Part shown: in pieces, positions 42,873 through 50,959 of the stretch
How the letters are laid out: the number at the start of each line of letters is the position of its first letter
How positions within the stretch are numbered: position 1 is the first letter of the stretch
Assembly (NCBI GenBank): GCA_013426805.1
Contig: JACDZG010000049.1
Coordinates: 1 to 50,959 of the forward strand
Reading direction: 5' to 3'
DNA: 50,959 nucleotides
DNA from: Chromatiaceae bacterium
Lineage (GTDB): Bacteria; Pseudomonadota; Gammaproteobacteria; Chromatiales; Chromatiaceae
Made by a program: the position numbers and the translations under genes
Notes under the pieces: generated by a model
Seen by the model: only the letters and a program-made list of their open reading frames with translations
What the model was told of the DNA's origin: nothing
The model's database searches: none

Positions 42873-44309
42873 TCAGCGTTTTTTCGGCGGCATCAGGTCG
42901 GTAATGGATCCGTGGGCCATCTCGGCAGCGAGGCCGATGGTCTCGTTGAGTGTCGGGTGGGGATGGATGGTCAGCCCCAGGTCTTCCATGTCGGCGCCCA
43001 TTTCCAGGGCCAGCACGGTTTCGCCGATCAGTTCGCCGGCGTTCACGCCGACGATGCCGGCGCCCAGGATGCGGTGGGTCTGGGGATCGAACAGGAGTTT
43101 GGTAAGCCCCTCGTCGCGGTGGATGCCCAGCGCCCGGCCGCTCGCCGCCCAGGGGAAGACGCCCTTTTCATAGGCGATCCCTTGTTTCTTGGCCTCGGTC
43201 TCGGTCAGCCCCATCCAGGCGACCTCCGGGTCGGTGTAGGCGACCGAGGGGATGGTCAGGGGGTCGAACAGGGCCGGCAGCCCGGCGATGACCTCGGCGG
43301 CGGTCTTGGCCTCGTGGGTGGCCTTGTGCGCCAGCATCGGGTTGCCCACCACGTCGCCGATGGCAAAGATGTGCGGGACATTGGTGCGCATATGTGCATC
43401 GACCGGGATGAACCCTCGCTCGTCGACGGTGACACCTGCGGCTTGGGCGTTCACCGACTGACCGTTGGGCCGTCGGCCAACGGCTACCAGCACCTTGTCG
43501 TAAGTCGCCTCACCGGGATGCTTGCCGTCGAACACCACCTTGATGCCCGCGGGTGTCGCGTCCATGGCGGCGACCTTGGTCTCCAGCATAATGCGGTCAT
43601 AGCGCGGTTTGATGACTTTCTCAAAGGCGTGGACCAGATCGCTATCGCAGCCGGGCATGAGCTGGTCCTGCAACTCCACCACCTCGATGCGGGACCCCAG
43701 GGCGGCGTAGACGCTCGCCATCTCCAGGCCGATGATGCCGCCGCCGACGATCAGCAGGCGTGCCGGGATGTCCCGAATCTCCAGGGCGCCGGTGGAGTCC
43801 AGCACCCGCGGGTCGTCGTGGGGAAAACTCGGGATGCGCACCGGGCGCGATCCGCAGGCGATGATGCAGTGTTCGAAGGTGACGTTCACCCGACCCTCGG
43901 CGGTCTCGACGCTCAACTGCTTGGCGCCTTCCAGGCGTCCCTCGCCGGTGACGATCTGCACCTTGCGCTGCTTGGCCAGGGCCGCCAGCCCGCTGGTGAG
44001 GCGGTTGACCACCGCTTGTTTGCCCGCGCGCATCTGGTCGAGATCAATCTGCGGCGGGGCGAAGGTCACGCCCATGATGCCCAGTGACTTGGCCTCCTCG
44101 ATGATGGCGGCGGCGTGCAGCAGCGCCTTGGAGGGAATACAGCCGACATTCAGACAGACGCCGCCCAACGCGTTGTAACGCTCGATCAGCACTACCCGCT
44201 TACCGAGGTCCGCGGCGCGGAAAGCCGCGGTGTAGCCGCCCGGTCCGCCGCCGATGATCGCCACCTCCGCGCTGAGGTCCTGGGTCGGGGTCTGGTTGGT
44301 TTCGCTCAT
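42873..44309 (-). CDS. lpdA: Dihydrolipoyl dehydrogenase (E3)
   Basis: A flavoprotein (478 residues) that reoxidises the lipoamide of pyruvate or 2-oxoglutarate dehydrogenase, passing electrons to NAD. The FAD motif is VAIIGGGPGGYTAAFRAADL, the redox-active cysteines C52 and C57 are in GGVCLNVGCIPSKALLH, and the NAD-binding GGGIIGLEMASVYAALG and C-terminal HPHPTLNETIG base region are intact. The partners aceE/aceF are not in the window. It is transcribed in the same direction as the DUF418 gene, with about 120 bases between them. Confidence 0.96.
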   Translation of the reverse strand: MSETNQTPTQDLSAEVAIIGGGPGGYTAAFRAADLGKRVVLIERYNALGGVCLNVGCIPSKALLHAAAIIEEAKSLGIMGVTFAPPQIDLDQMRAGKQAVVNRLTSGLAALAKQRKVQIVTGEGRLEGAKQLSVETAEGRVNVTFEHCIIACGSRPVRIPSFPHDDPRVLDSTGALEIRDIPARLLIVGGGIIGLEMASVYAALGSRIEVVELQDQLMPGCDSDLVHAFEKVIKPRYDRIMLETKVAAMDATPAGIKVVFDGKHPGEATYDKVLVAVGRRPNGQSVNAQAAGVTVDERGFIPVDAHMRTNVPHIFAIGDVVGNPMLAHKATHEAKTAAEVIAGLPALFDPLTIPSVAYTDPEVAWMGLTETEAKKQGIAYEKGVFPWAASGRALGIHRDEGLTKLLFDPQTHRILGAGIVGVNAGELIGETVLALEMGADMEDLGLTIHPHPTLNETIGLAAEMAHGSITDLMPPKKR

Positions 44310-44427
44310 GTTCGCTCTGCAAAGATTGCGTTGGTTAGGAGTCCGGGTGTCGGCTCGGCGTGAAGGCGCGCGATCCGGGCTGACGGACGGTATCGGTTGG
44401 GGGGATTATCGCGGTTTTGACCGCCGG

Positions 44428-45741
44428 TCACGATGCAGTGTTAAGCCCAGCGGCGATGCGCAGCGGCCGGATTCGTCCGTCGGTCAGTGATCGCCATACC
44501 CATTCCAGGGGTCCGTAGCGGAAACGCCGCAGCCACAGCAGGCTGAACAGGATCTGGGACGCGGCGACGGCAAGGAAAATCGCGGCCAGTTGCCACCGCT
44601 CCAGGCGCCCGAAGAGCGCGAAACCGAACCCGTAGAACAGCGTGATGCCGATCACCGTCTGGGTGATGTAGTGGGTCAGTGCCAGCCGTCCGGTAGCGGC
44701 CAGTGCGCCCGTCAGCCAGCCGGCGCGGCCCCATCGGCACAGCAGTCCGATCAGGCCGACATGACCGAGCGCCACCGGCAGGCGCCCGAGATCCAGGTCG
44801 CCTTGGGCGAGCCCGGCCAGCATCAGCGGGTCGAAACCCAGGCGGTAGGCCTGGTAGACAGCGGCCCCGCGCAGCCAGCCGCCCACCCCGAACCCGAACA
44901 GCGCGAGCAGCCAGTAGAGCGCCGCCGGGCGCTGCCCGGAGAGGACTCCCCAGCGGTACAGCGCCATGCCGATCAGCATCATGCCGCCGATCTCGAAACC
45001 ATGTCGCTGATAAAAGACCGTGGACTGTTGAGCTGCGACCTCCGCGGCCTGGGCGGCGAAGATGGTCAGGTATCCTGAGCTGTAGGTTTGGATGTCCTGT
45101 TCCAGTTGTAAGCGCAGCCAGCTCAGGAAGCGGGCGGCCTCCGCCGGGTCTGCACCGACCCCGACAGCCGCGGCGGTGGCGACGTCGGGTGACTCAGGCA
45201 GGCCGCGCAGCCGGTCGATCACCGCCGGCCAGTCGATCGTCAGGTCCGCAACACCCTGGAGCACCACCCCGATCAGGAGCAGCGCCACGGCCGGCAGGCG
45301 CCGCAGCGGGAAGAGAACGAGTCCGAGCAGCCCGTAGGCATAGAGCACGTCATGGGGCCACAGCAGCAGATAGGCATGGATCAAGCCGAACAGCATCAGG
45401 ATCAGATTGCGCCGGTAGAAGCGGTCCACCAACGCCACCCCGCCGCGGGCGAGCCGTGCCTCGTCCAGGTAGATCAGCGCGCTGGCCCCGAACAGCATGG
45501 AGAAAACGCCGCGTACGGCACCCTCCATGAAGACCTCGGTCGAGGTCCAGAGGGCGAGATTCAATGAACTGGCGGTGCCGAGCAGGGTCGGCAGGGCATT
45601 GGCCCCATAGGGCAGACCGAAAGCGCCGACGCCGATCCAGAAGACGCCGAGCACGGCGAAGCCGCGCAAGGCGTCGATTTGGGCGATGCGGCCGACGTCG
45701 GGAAGCCGCAATGACGGTGCTGCAGGATCGGCGGCAGTCAT
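44428..45741 (-). CDS. DUF418-domain membrane protein
   Basis: A 437-residue inner-membrane protein. The N-terminal IAQIDALRGFAVLGVFW is the hallmark of DUF418/YeiB-type proteins, which resemble acyltransferase-3 membrane enzymes. About eight to ten hydrophobic helices follow. The C-terminal DUF418 region includes TGRLALTHYITQTVIG and GPLEWVWRSLT. The substrate is unknown. It overlaps the glycerate kinase stop by four bases (ATGA), so the two are translationally coupled. Confidence 0.88.
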   Translation of the reverse strand: MTAADPAAPSLRLPDVGRIAQIDALRGFAVLGVFWIGVGAFGLPYGANALPTLLGTASSLNLALWTSTEVFMEGAVRGVFSMLFGASALIYLDEARLARGGVALVDRFYRRNLILMLFGLIHAYLLLWPHDVLYAYGLLGLVLFPLRRLPAVALLLIGVVLQGVADLTIDWPAVIDRLRGLPESPDVATAAAVGVGADPAEAARFLSWLRLQLEQDIQTYSSGYLTIFAAQAAEVAAQQSTVFYQRHGFEIGGMMLIGMALYRWGVLSGQRPAALYWLLALFGFGVGGWLRGAAVYQAYRLGFDPLMLAGLAQGDLDLGRLPVALGHVGLIGLLCRWGRAGWLTGALAATGRLALTHYITQTVIGITLFYGFGFALFGRLERWQLAAIFLAVAASQILFSLLWLRRFRYGPLEWVWRSLTDGRIRPLRIAAGLNTAS

Positions 45742-47033
45742 ACGCGGGTCACCAGGATCGCACGAAAATCGTTGACGTTGGTCAGGGTCGGACCGGTGAT
45801 TACCGAGTCGCCGAGGGCCTGGAAAAAACCGTGAGCGTCATTGTCTGCGAGGTGTTCCCGCGGTCGCAGACCCAGGGCCGCGGCGCGGGCCAGGCTGTCC
45901 GGGGCGAGCCAGGCACCGGCGATCGCTTCCTGACCATCCATGCCGTCGGTGTCGCCCGCCAGGGCATAGACGCCGGGTTGGCCGGCGAGCGCCACCGCCA
46001 GGGCCAACAGGAACTCGACATTGCGTCCGCCGCGCCCCTGGCCGCGGACCGTCACCGTGGTCTCGCCGCCCGAGAGCAGGACACAGGGCGCCGCGACCGG
46101 CTGGCCGTGCACGGCTACCTGCCGGGCGATACCGGCCATGACCGTGCCCACCGTGCGTGCCTCGCCTTCGATGCTGTCGCCCAGGATCCAGGCCGCGAGG
46201 CCGGCCCGACGCGCGACCGCGGCGGCGGCTTCGAGTGCCAGTTGGGGAGTGGCGATCAGTTCAACCTTGCCCGCGGCGAGGCGCGGGTCTCCTGGTTTGA
46301 TCGTCTCGCCCGCGCCGCTCGTGAGCAGCGCCCGTGCCGCGTCCGGCACGGCAATTCCGTAGCGGTCGAGGATCTGCAGGGCGTCCGCGCAACTGGTGGG
46401 ATCGGGGACCGTCGGACCGGACGCGATGTCGGTGGGATCGTCGCCCGGTACATCTGAGATCAATAGCGTCAGGACCCGTGCCGGTTGGCAGGCCGCTGCC
46501 AGGCGTCCGCCTTTGATCGCGGAGAGGTGGCGGCGCACGCAGTTCATCTCGGCGATGGTGGCGCCGCTCTTGAGCAGTGCCTGGTTCAGCGTCTGTTTGT
46601 CCGCCAGCGTCAGACCCGGCGCCGGCGCCGTCAGCAGGGCGGACCCGCCGCCCGAGAGCAGACAGAGCACCAGATCCGCGCGGTCGAGTCCGTGCACCAG
46701 GTCCAGGATGCGGCGGGCAGCTGCGCTGCCCGCGGCATCCGGTACCGGATGGGCCGCCTCGATGACCTCGATCCGTCGGCAGGGTACGCCGTAGCCGTAA
46801 CGCGTGACCACCAGACCCGTAAGATAGCCGGTCCAGTGCTGCTCCACGGTCCGGGCCATCGCCGCTGCCGCTTTCCCGGCGCCGATGACGATCAGCCGCC
46901 CCGCGGGCGGGTCCGGCAGATAGATCGGCAGACGGTGCGCGGGCTGGGCCGCGGTGATCGCCGCGTCGAACATGTCACGCAACAACGCCTTGGCGTTGAC
47001 TGCACTTGAACCGGTGATCCTGTTTGCGGTCAT
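45738..47033 (-). CDS. gckA: Glycerate 2-kinase (MOFRL family)
   Basis: A 431-residue member of the glycerate kinase type 2/MOFRL family (GckA/TtuD), making 2-phosphoglycerate from glycerate and ATP. Motifs are VIGAGKAAAAMARTVE near the start, CLLSGGGSALLTAPAPGLTL, SDVPGDDPTDIASGPTVPDP, CVLLSGGETTVTVRGQGRGG and a closing DTDGMDGQEAIAGAW. The ATG at 47033 is chosen; the frame runs 29 codons further without family support. A glycolate/photorespiration salvage role is likely. A TATACC box close to the ATG hints at a short leader. It is coupled to DUF418 downstream. Confidence 0.92.
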   Translation of the reverse strand: MTANRITGSSAVNAKALLRDMFDAAITAAQPAHRLPIYLPDPPAGRLIVIGAGKAAAAMARTVEQHWTGYLTGLVVTRYGYGVPCRRIEVIEAAHPVPDAAGSAAARRILDLVHGLDRADLVLCLLSGGGSALLTAPAPGLTLADKQTLNQALLKSGATIAEMNCVRRHLSAIKGGRLAAACQPARVLTLLISDVPGDDPTDIASGPTVPDPTSCADALQILDRYGIAVPDAARALLTSGAGETIKPGDPRLAAGKVELIATPQLALEAAAAVARRAGLAAWILGDSIEGEARTVGTVMAGIARQVAVHGQPVAAPCVLLSGGETTVTVRGQGRGGRNVEFLLALAVALAGQPGVYALAGDTDGMDGQEAIAGAWLAPDSLARAAALGLRPREHLADNDAHGFFQALGDSVITGPTLTNVNDFRAILVTRV

Positions 47034-47155
47034 CTTGGTATACTGTCTGATCTCTCGAACGCGGTCGCCTGTTCCATGTTTCGCACTGCCGTCATACGCG
47101 TCTTCATCCTGGCCGTCCACCCCGCAATGGCGCCGGCTGGACCGGGGGTCGGGGG

Positions 47156-47665
47156 ATGAGTGCCGACCCGCCGGAGTTCATTGCGTGCGACGCCTTGGGG
47201 GCGGGCGAGGCGCAGACCATCGCCGCCAGCCTCACCGACAGCGACCCCTGGCGGACCTTGGGCTACGGCACCGACGCGCTGGCGCGCGGACTCCAGCTCG
47301 CGCACCCGGACGTTACCCGCTATCTGGCGGTTCGCAACGGGGCGATTCAGGGGCTCGCGGTCATCCGTCACCCCTGGCTGCGCGGGGCCTACATCGAACT
47401 CTTCGCGGTCTTGCCGGGCGCTCAGGGCCAGGGGATTGGCCGCGCTCTCCTGGGGTTCATCGAGCGGACCTACCGCGGCCGGACTCCGAACCTCTGGCTC
47501 CTGGTGTCCGGTTTCAACTCAGGTGCCCGCGCCTTCTATGAGAAACAGGGTTTTCGCCCCGTTGGCCTGCTCACCGACCTGATCATCGTGGGACACGATG
47601 AGGTATTGATGCGCAAGGTGATTCAGGCCCATTCGACGGCTTCGTGCCAGACGCCATCGGCCTGA
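47156..47665 (+). CDS. GNAT-family N-acetyltransferase
   Basis: A 169-residue GNAT enzyme. The acetyl-CoA loop is in LFAVLPGAQGQGIGRALLGF (the Q/R-x-x-G-x-G/A type), followed by a typical C-terminal pair of motifs, WLLVSGFNSGARAFYEKQGF and PVGLLTDLIIVGHDEVLMR. The N-terminal segment is less conserved. The substrate cannot be inferred. It is divergent from the glycerate kinase gene, with about 120 bases between the starts. Confidence 0.9.
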   Translation: MSADPPEFIACDALGAGEAQTIAASLTDSDPWRTLGYGTDALARGLQLAHPDVTRYLAVRNGAIQGLAVIRHPWLRGAYIELFAVLPGAQGQGIGRALLGFIERTYRGRTPNLWLLVSGFNSGARAFYEKQGFRPVGLLTDLIIVGHDEVLMRKVIQAHSTASCQTPSA

Positions 47666-47730
47666 CCCGCGAGTGATGCGGTTGCCGGTGGCGCAGACCA
47701 AGCGGACCGCTAGGGGGCTGACCGCATCCG

Positions 47731-48132
47731 CTAGGCCTCGGCACCCTTCCGGCTGATCACCGCGCGCGCGATGGCGTCCACCAGGTATCCGAGTTCCTCG
47801 GCGGTGATGACCGTGAGGAGTCGCTGGATCAACTCTTGGGGCAATGTGACATAGATTCCGCCGCCGTCCGGGGTTTGAATGACGATCCCGCTGCCGTCGT
47901 CATCCCGGGCCGATTGGGGCAGATTCGTAAAATAAACCGACTGTTCGGCGGAAAACAGTTCGTCATAGACCGCCTCAATGCGTTCGGCCAGCTCGTCGTC
48001 CAGGCCAGCCTCGTCGACCACCACCAGGGTTTCCAGGTCCCCGGGTTCCAGGGTCCAGGCCAGGCCCTGCTCGGTGAGAAAATCCTGGAAGTGTTTGCGG
48101 GGCGCCTCTTGGAAAAAAACATACTCCAGCAT
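47731..48132 (-). CDS. Conserved hypothetical protein
   Basis: A 133-residue acidic protein. It starts MLEYVFFQEAPRKHFQDFL, has an alpha/beta middle (LVVVDEAGLDDELAERIEAV) and ends with a helical tail (ITAEELGYLVDAIARAVIS). No known domain is recognised. The pattern is coherent and codon use fits the neighbours, so it is a real gene. A regulatory or stress role is possible but not supported by sequence. It converges with the GNAT gene. Confidence 0.7.
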   Translation of the reverse strand: MLEYVFFQEAPRKHFQDFLTEQGLAWTLEPGDLETLVVVDEAGLDDELAERIEAVYDELFSAEQSVYFTNLPQSARDDDGSGIVIQTPDGGGIYVTLPQELIQRLLTVITAEELGYLVDAIARAVISRKGAEA

Positions 48133-48330
48133 GATCGGGCAACCTCCTGTGAACCTATCATCGTACTGTCGCGGACGCGCATCAGGCTGTCATGGCGCAA
48201 AGCGCATCCGCGGCGGGCGTCCTTAGTGTAACGTAACGCGACCCGTTACTGAGCGGACCCGTGGCGGCCTTGATCATCATCCCGGCAGCGCGTCAAGCAT
48301 TAACCCAACAATGGCTCGCGATGGCTCTCA

Positions 48331-49056
48331 ATGCAAAGCGCGTGTTCTGGTTCCCACTTCCGGCCCGGTCGTCTGCTCGCCCTCCTGTTCCCGCCGACCT
48401 GCATCTTGTGTGGAGCCCCGGGAGCGGACGGGCGCGACCTGTGCGCGGGATGCGCAGCGGAACTTCCGTTCAATCGACACAGTTGTCCGTGCTGCGCGGT
48501 GCCGTTCGACCAGTCGACGCCGGTTGCTGCACTCTGCGGGGCCTGCCAACGGCGTGCGCCTCCCTATGAGCGCGTATTCGCTGCCTTGCGCTATGAGACT
48601 CCGGTCCCGAGCCTGGTGGCGGATGCCAAGTTTCGCGGTCGCCTGAATACCGCCCGTCTGCTTGGCGACATCCTGGCGGATGGGGTGCGCGACCAGGGGG
48701 CGCCCTTGCCCCAGGTCCTGCTGCCGGTGCCCTTGCATCCGCGGCGGCTGGGCGGACGCGGCTACAATCAGGCACTGGAGATTGCCCGCGTGGTTGGGCG
48801 TGCCCTGACCATACCGATTGCGGCCCGGTCGTGTCGGCGCGTTCTGGCGACCCCGCCCCAGGCGGGTCTGGACGAGCCGGCGCGCCGCCGCAATCTCCGC
48901 GGTGCCTTCGCGGCGCAGCTGCCGCTGCCCTGGGCGCACGTGGCGATCGTCGACGATGTGATGACCACCGGGAGCACCGTGAGCGAGCTGGCGCGCGTCC
49001 TGCGGCGGGCTGGCGCAGTCACGGTCGTCGTCTGGGCCGTCGCGCGGACGGCATGA
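48331..49056 (+). CDS. comF: ComF-family amidophosphoribosyltransferase-like protein
   Basis: A 241-residue ComF protein. The N-terminal zinc-binding region has paired cysteines (CILCGAPG, LCAGCAAEL, CPCCAVPF and LCGACQRRAP). The phosphoribosyltransferase-like domain follows with KFRGRLNTARLLGDIL, LPVPLHPRRLGGRGYNQALE and the PRPP loop VAIVDDVMTTGSTVSEL. ComF is linked to DNA uptake in competent bacteria. The neighbouring biotin operon often found next to comF in gammaproteobacteria is not in the window. Confidence 0.93.
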   Translation: MQSACSGSHFRPGRLLALLFPPTCILCGAPGADGRDLCAGCAAELPFNRHSCPCCAVPFDQSTPVAALCGACQRRAPPYERVFAALRYETPVPSLVADAKFRGRLNTARLLGDILADGVRDQGAPLPQVLLPVPLHPRRLGGRGYNQALEIARVVGRALTIPIAARSCRRVLATPPQAGLDEPARRRNLRGAFAAQLPLPWAHVAIVDDVMTTGSTVSELARVLRRAGAVTVVVWAVARTA

Positions 49057-49129
49057 TGCCGGGAGCTGCGGTCAGCTCGATGCAGTTTGAAAAGAGATGT
49101 TGTACTTAGGCGATAAGGTGTTTCCTGCC

Positions 49130-49291
49130 ATGAAATTTCCCCACCTGCCGCTGGGACAGCGGTTTGTCTATCAGGATGAGCGCTATACCAAGACCGGCCC
49201 GATGACCGCCAGCCGTGAGCGGTTTTCATTGCCGTCATCCGGTGAATTCCGCTCGGCTTGGCTGCCGTGTTCGGGTGTTGCTCAGGGTTGA
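49130..49291 (+). CDS. Small hypothetical protein
   Basis: A 53-residue protein (MKFPHLPLGQRFVYQDERYT, then KTGPMTASRERFSLPSSGEF). The opening resembles small conserved proteins that begin with a hydrophobic pair, a GQRF-type turn and YxKTxP, but the function is unknown. AAGGTG lies upstream at a fair distance from the ATG. The ATG at 49130 is chosen over an upstream in-frame start that adds an unlikely leader. Confidence 0.55.
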   Translation: MKFPHLPLGQRFVYQDERYTKTGPMTASRERFSLPSSGEFRSAWLPCSGVAQG

Positions 49292-49298
49292 TGACGGG

Positions 49299-50561
49299 TC
49301 ACCGCGCGGCCCTCTGAAACAGGCGCAGCGCATCGATGTCGCGCTCGATCGCGGCGACGGCGCGGCGATAGGCCGGGCTCTTGGTGTCCTCGAAGGCCGC
49401 GGCGAAAGCGGTCGCGTTCATGCCTTCCGGCAGCCGGTCGATGGCGGGCATGAGGTCGTCCGCGGTGAGTCCCTCGCGGGCGGCGGCCTGGATGGCCTGG
49501 GCGTCCTGGCGTTTGCCGGTGGCGAGATCGGCTAAGCGGGTACCGGCTCGGTCCGCGGCCAGGTCGGCGAAGCTGAACCCACTGCCCCCGCGGGAATCCG
49601 CGACCTCTTTGTAGAGCCCCACCAGGTCCGAGAGCGCGCTGCCACCCTGGGCGGCGAGGGCCGCGGAGGTCATGAAATGTTGCGCCAGGTCGCTGCGGCC
49701 CAGCAGCGCAACGGGGCGGAAACGGGTGCGGGCGGAGCGGGCGTCGGGTGGACCCGGATCGCGGATGTGCTGTTGGTTCGTGTAGGCGGCGAGGGCGAGG
49801 ATCGCCGCCCGGTTCTGCGCGGCCGGATCGGACTGGGACGCGCCCTGGGACGCATCGTGGGCCGCGGACAGAACCACCGAGAGCAGGTCAGCCAGTGCGA
49901 TCGTCGGCGGCCTGGGATGGGCGGCCGCGTAGCGGACCAGCGCGTGCTGATAGGTGAGAATCCGGGCTCGCTCATCCGCCGAGACCAGACCGCTGCCCAG
50001 ACTGGCCAAGGCGTCGCGGTGCCACTCATAGGTGAGCAGCGCCAAGTCTGGTTGCAGATCGACATGATGCAGCAGTTGGGCCTGGTCCAAGGCGTTCACC
50101 AGGCGTTCCGCGATCGTTTGAACCAGGTTCTCGGGCAGGGGCAGGCCTGCCAGGCGCGCCTGTTCGATCCGGGGCAGGCGCTCGCCTCCGGCCAGGCTCA
50201 GGTCCAGATTCATGAAGCGCTGCTCAGGGTCCCAGGGCAGTCCCAGCGACGCGGCCACCCGCGCCCCGTCAGCCGTCAGCCGCACGTCGACTCGGCCTTG
50301 GCCGACTCTGTCGATCAGGTAGTTGCCGATGATATTGGCCTCGCGTTCCGATAGCGTCAGGGTGATGCGCTCCCCGTCGCGCAGACCGTGCGGCTTGGCG
50401 GCGACGAGCCACTCCCGTGCCCAGGCCCGCTCGGCCGCGCTCAGCGTGCGGTCCTCCGGGACCAGCGGCCGGCTGTCCAGGAACACCAGGACCATCAGTG
50501 CCGCCAGCCCCAGCAGGGTGATGGTCAGCAGCCAGCCCAAGATTTTGATCAGTATGCTCAT
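49299..50561 (-). CDS. Membrane-anchored hypothetical protein
   Basis: A 420-residue protein. Residues 1-28 form one membrane anchor (ILIKILGWLLTITLLGLAAL), leaving a large extracytoplasmic domain. The remainder is helical with Ala/Leu/Arg-rich stretches (AAERAWAREWLVAAKPHGL, TLSEREANIIGNYLIDRVGQ). No enzyme motif is visible. Conserved-looking segments DLVGLYKEVADSRGGSGFSF and NATAFAAAFEDTKSPAYRRA suggest a real domain family of unknown role. The start at 50561 overlaps the stop of the small zinc-ribbon gene (ATGA), so the two are coupled. Confidence 0.72.
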   Translation of the reverse strand: MSILIKILGWLLTITLLGLAALMVLVFLDSRPLVPEDRTLSAAERAWAREWLVAAKPHGLRDGERITLTLSEREANIIGNYLIDRVGQGRVDVRLTADGARVAASLGLPWDPEQRFMNLDLSLAGGERLPRIEQARLAGLPLPENLVQTIAERLVNALDQAQLLHHVDLQPDLALLTYEWHRDALASLGSGLVSADERARILTYQHALVRYAAAHPRPPTIALADLLSVVLSAAHDASQGASQSDPAAQNRAAILALAAYTNQQHIRDPGPPDARSARTRFRPVALLGRSDLAQHFMTSAALAAQGGSALSDLVGLYKEVADSRGGSGFSFADLAADRAGTRLADLATGKRQDAQAIQAAAREGLTADDLMPAIDRLPEGMNATAFAAAFEDTKSPAYRRAVAAIERDIDALRLFQRAAR

Positions 50562-50713
50562 AGTGATGTGCCCGGTTGGGCGGCGCGCAGGTACTGCAAC
50601 TGGCGCCACCAGAGTCGGGCACCCCGGAGCAGTGCCAGCCCCATGATGAGTGCTCCGAGCAGGTGACTGGCGTTGTCCGCCGACTGTTCGGCGCCGCACT
50701 TGGGACATTGCAT
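50558..50713 (-). CDS. 51-residue zinc-ribbon membrane protein
   Basis: A very short gene: MQCPKCGAEQSADNAS, with one CxxC pair as in zinc-ribbon starts. A hydrophobic stretch follows (HLLGALIMGLALLRGARLWW), and the end is Arg/Gln-rich. Only one cysteine pair is present, so a full ribbon would need dimerisation. Its TGA overlaps the ATG of the next gene by four bases. The coupling and the matched hydrophobic character suggest that the two proteins act together at the membrane. AAGG lies about eight bases before the ATG. Confidence 0.55.
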   Translation of the reverse strand: MQCPKCGAEQSADNASHLLGALIMGLALLRGARLWWRQLQYLRAAQPGTSL

Positions 50714-50927
50714 CGGGACGGCCTTCACCGTGGCGCTACCGCGAGATTTCGGGGGGATTCATCGTGCCAGTCTAGCGCGCCGCACGCCTGTCGCACAGTT
50801 CGGTGCGGGACAACTGCGGTTCGTCGTGGCGTCGTTCGGGACCGGCGCGTTATACTGACCAGTCTGACTAGCAGCCTGTCGGACTTTAGGCGATTTCCGA
50901 ATATGACGCTATCAAGAATCAAGCTCC

Positions 50928-50951
50928 GTAGGAGCCCGCTTGCGGGCGACG
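50928..50951. repeat. REP-like palindrome at the window end
   Basis: GTAGGAGCCCGCTTGCGGGC contains a 6-bp perfect hairpin (50934-50939 with 50942-50947) around TT. It is the common type of extragenic palindrome and is probably repeated in the genome. The preceding 50860-50927 holds no gene. Confidence 0.65.
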
Positions 50952-50959
50952 TGACCTGC

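Noticed and set aside
50855-50900. Sequence resembling an insertion-sequence end (AGCAGCCTGTCGGACTTTAG)
   Set aside because: No matching second end or transposase in the window, so no element can be called.

Overview
The window is chromosomal DNA from a GC-rich gammaproteobacterium. A Chromatiaceae-like purple sulfur bacterium fits best: there is a V/A-type ATPase operon of the kind found in these bacteria, the gammaproteobacterial neighbours cysM and rlmD, a Pat-type protein acetyltransferase, many palindromic intergenic repeats, and a conflict-type cluster of FGE-fold, NACHT, SEFIR and MoxR genes. The genus is an inference. No rRNA, tRNA or CRISPR array was seen.

Layout. 0-10 kb (minus strand): a V/A-type ATPase operon read in the order H-like, C, I, K, F, E, A, B, then a DUF29 protein and a YkgJ-type cysteine-cluster protein, then D. 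Upstream lie a truncated Nudix gene and an orphan HPt gene. 10.8-15.2 kb: cysM, rlmD and a CYTH phosphatase on plus, then a DNA photolyase on minus. 15.3-25.0 kb: a NACHT NTPase fused to an FGE-fold domain; a SEFIR protein; a MoxR AAA+ ATPase; and a very large membrane protein ending in an FGE/C-type-lectin domain. The last of these has a frameshift near 22.4 kb, and its C-terminus looks like the variable region of a diversity-generating retroelement (DGR) target. 25.3-26.2 kb: a PIN-type toxin-antitoxin pair. 26.7-31.8 kb: an acetoin-utilisation-type deacetylase divergent from a Pat acetyltransferase, then a formate/nitrite channel. 32-41 kb: a decayed accessory zone with an MmeI-like restriction-modification pseudogene, several palindromic repeats, a C39-like protein in an AT-richer island, a ParE/Phd pair, a broken gene with an HEIWH motif, an orphan DUF433 antitoxin with a stub of its toxin, an HTH-GHKL-DUF4325 protein, a DNA-binding protein and a frameshifted SleB-type cell-wall hydrolase. 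41.3-51 kb: mostly ordinary metabolism (ABC1 kinase, lpdA, DUF418 membrane protein, glycerate kinase, GNAT, ComF and hypotheticals).

The most interesting unit is 18.3-25.0 kb, perhaps acting with the NACHT gene at 15.3 kb. A SEFIR adaptor or effector, a MoxR remodelling ATPase and a membrane-anchored protein with a probably hypervariable FGE-fold tip lie in one tight run. This reads as a sensor-transducer-effector conflict system whose ligand-binding tip could be diversified by a DGR encoded elsewhere. No reverse transcriptase or template repeat lies in this window, so that part is a prediction.
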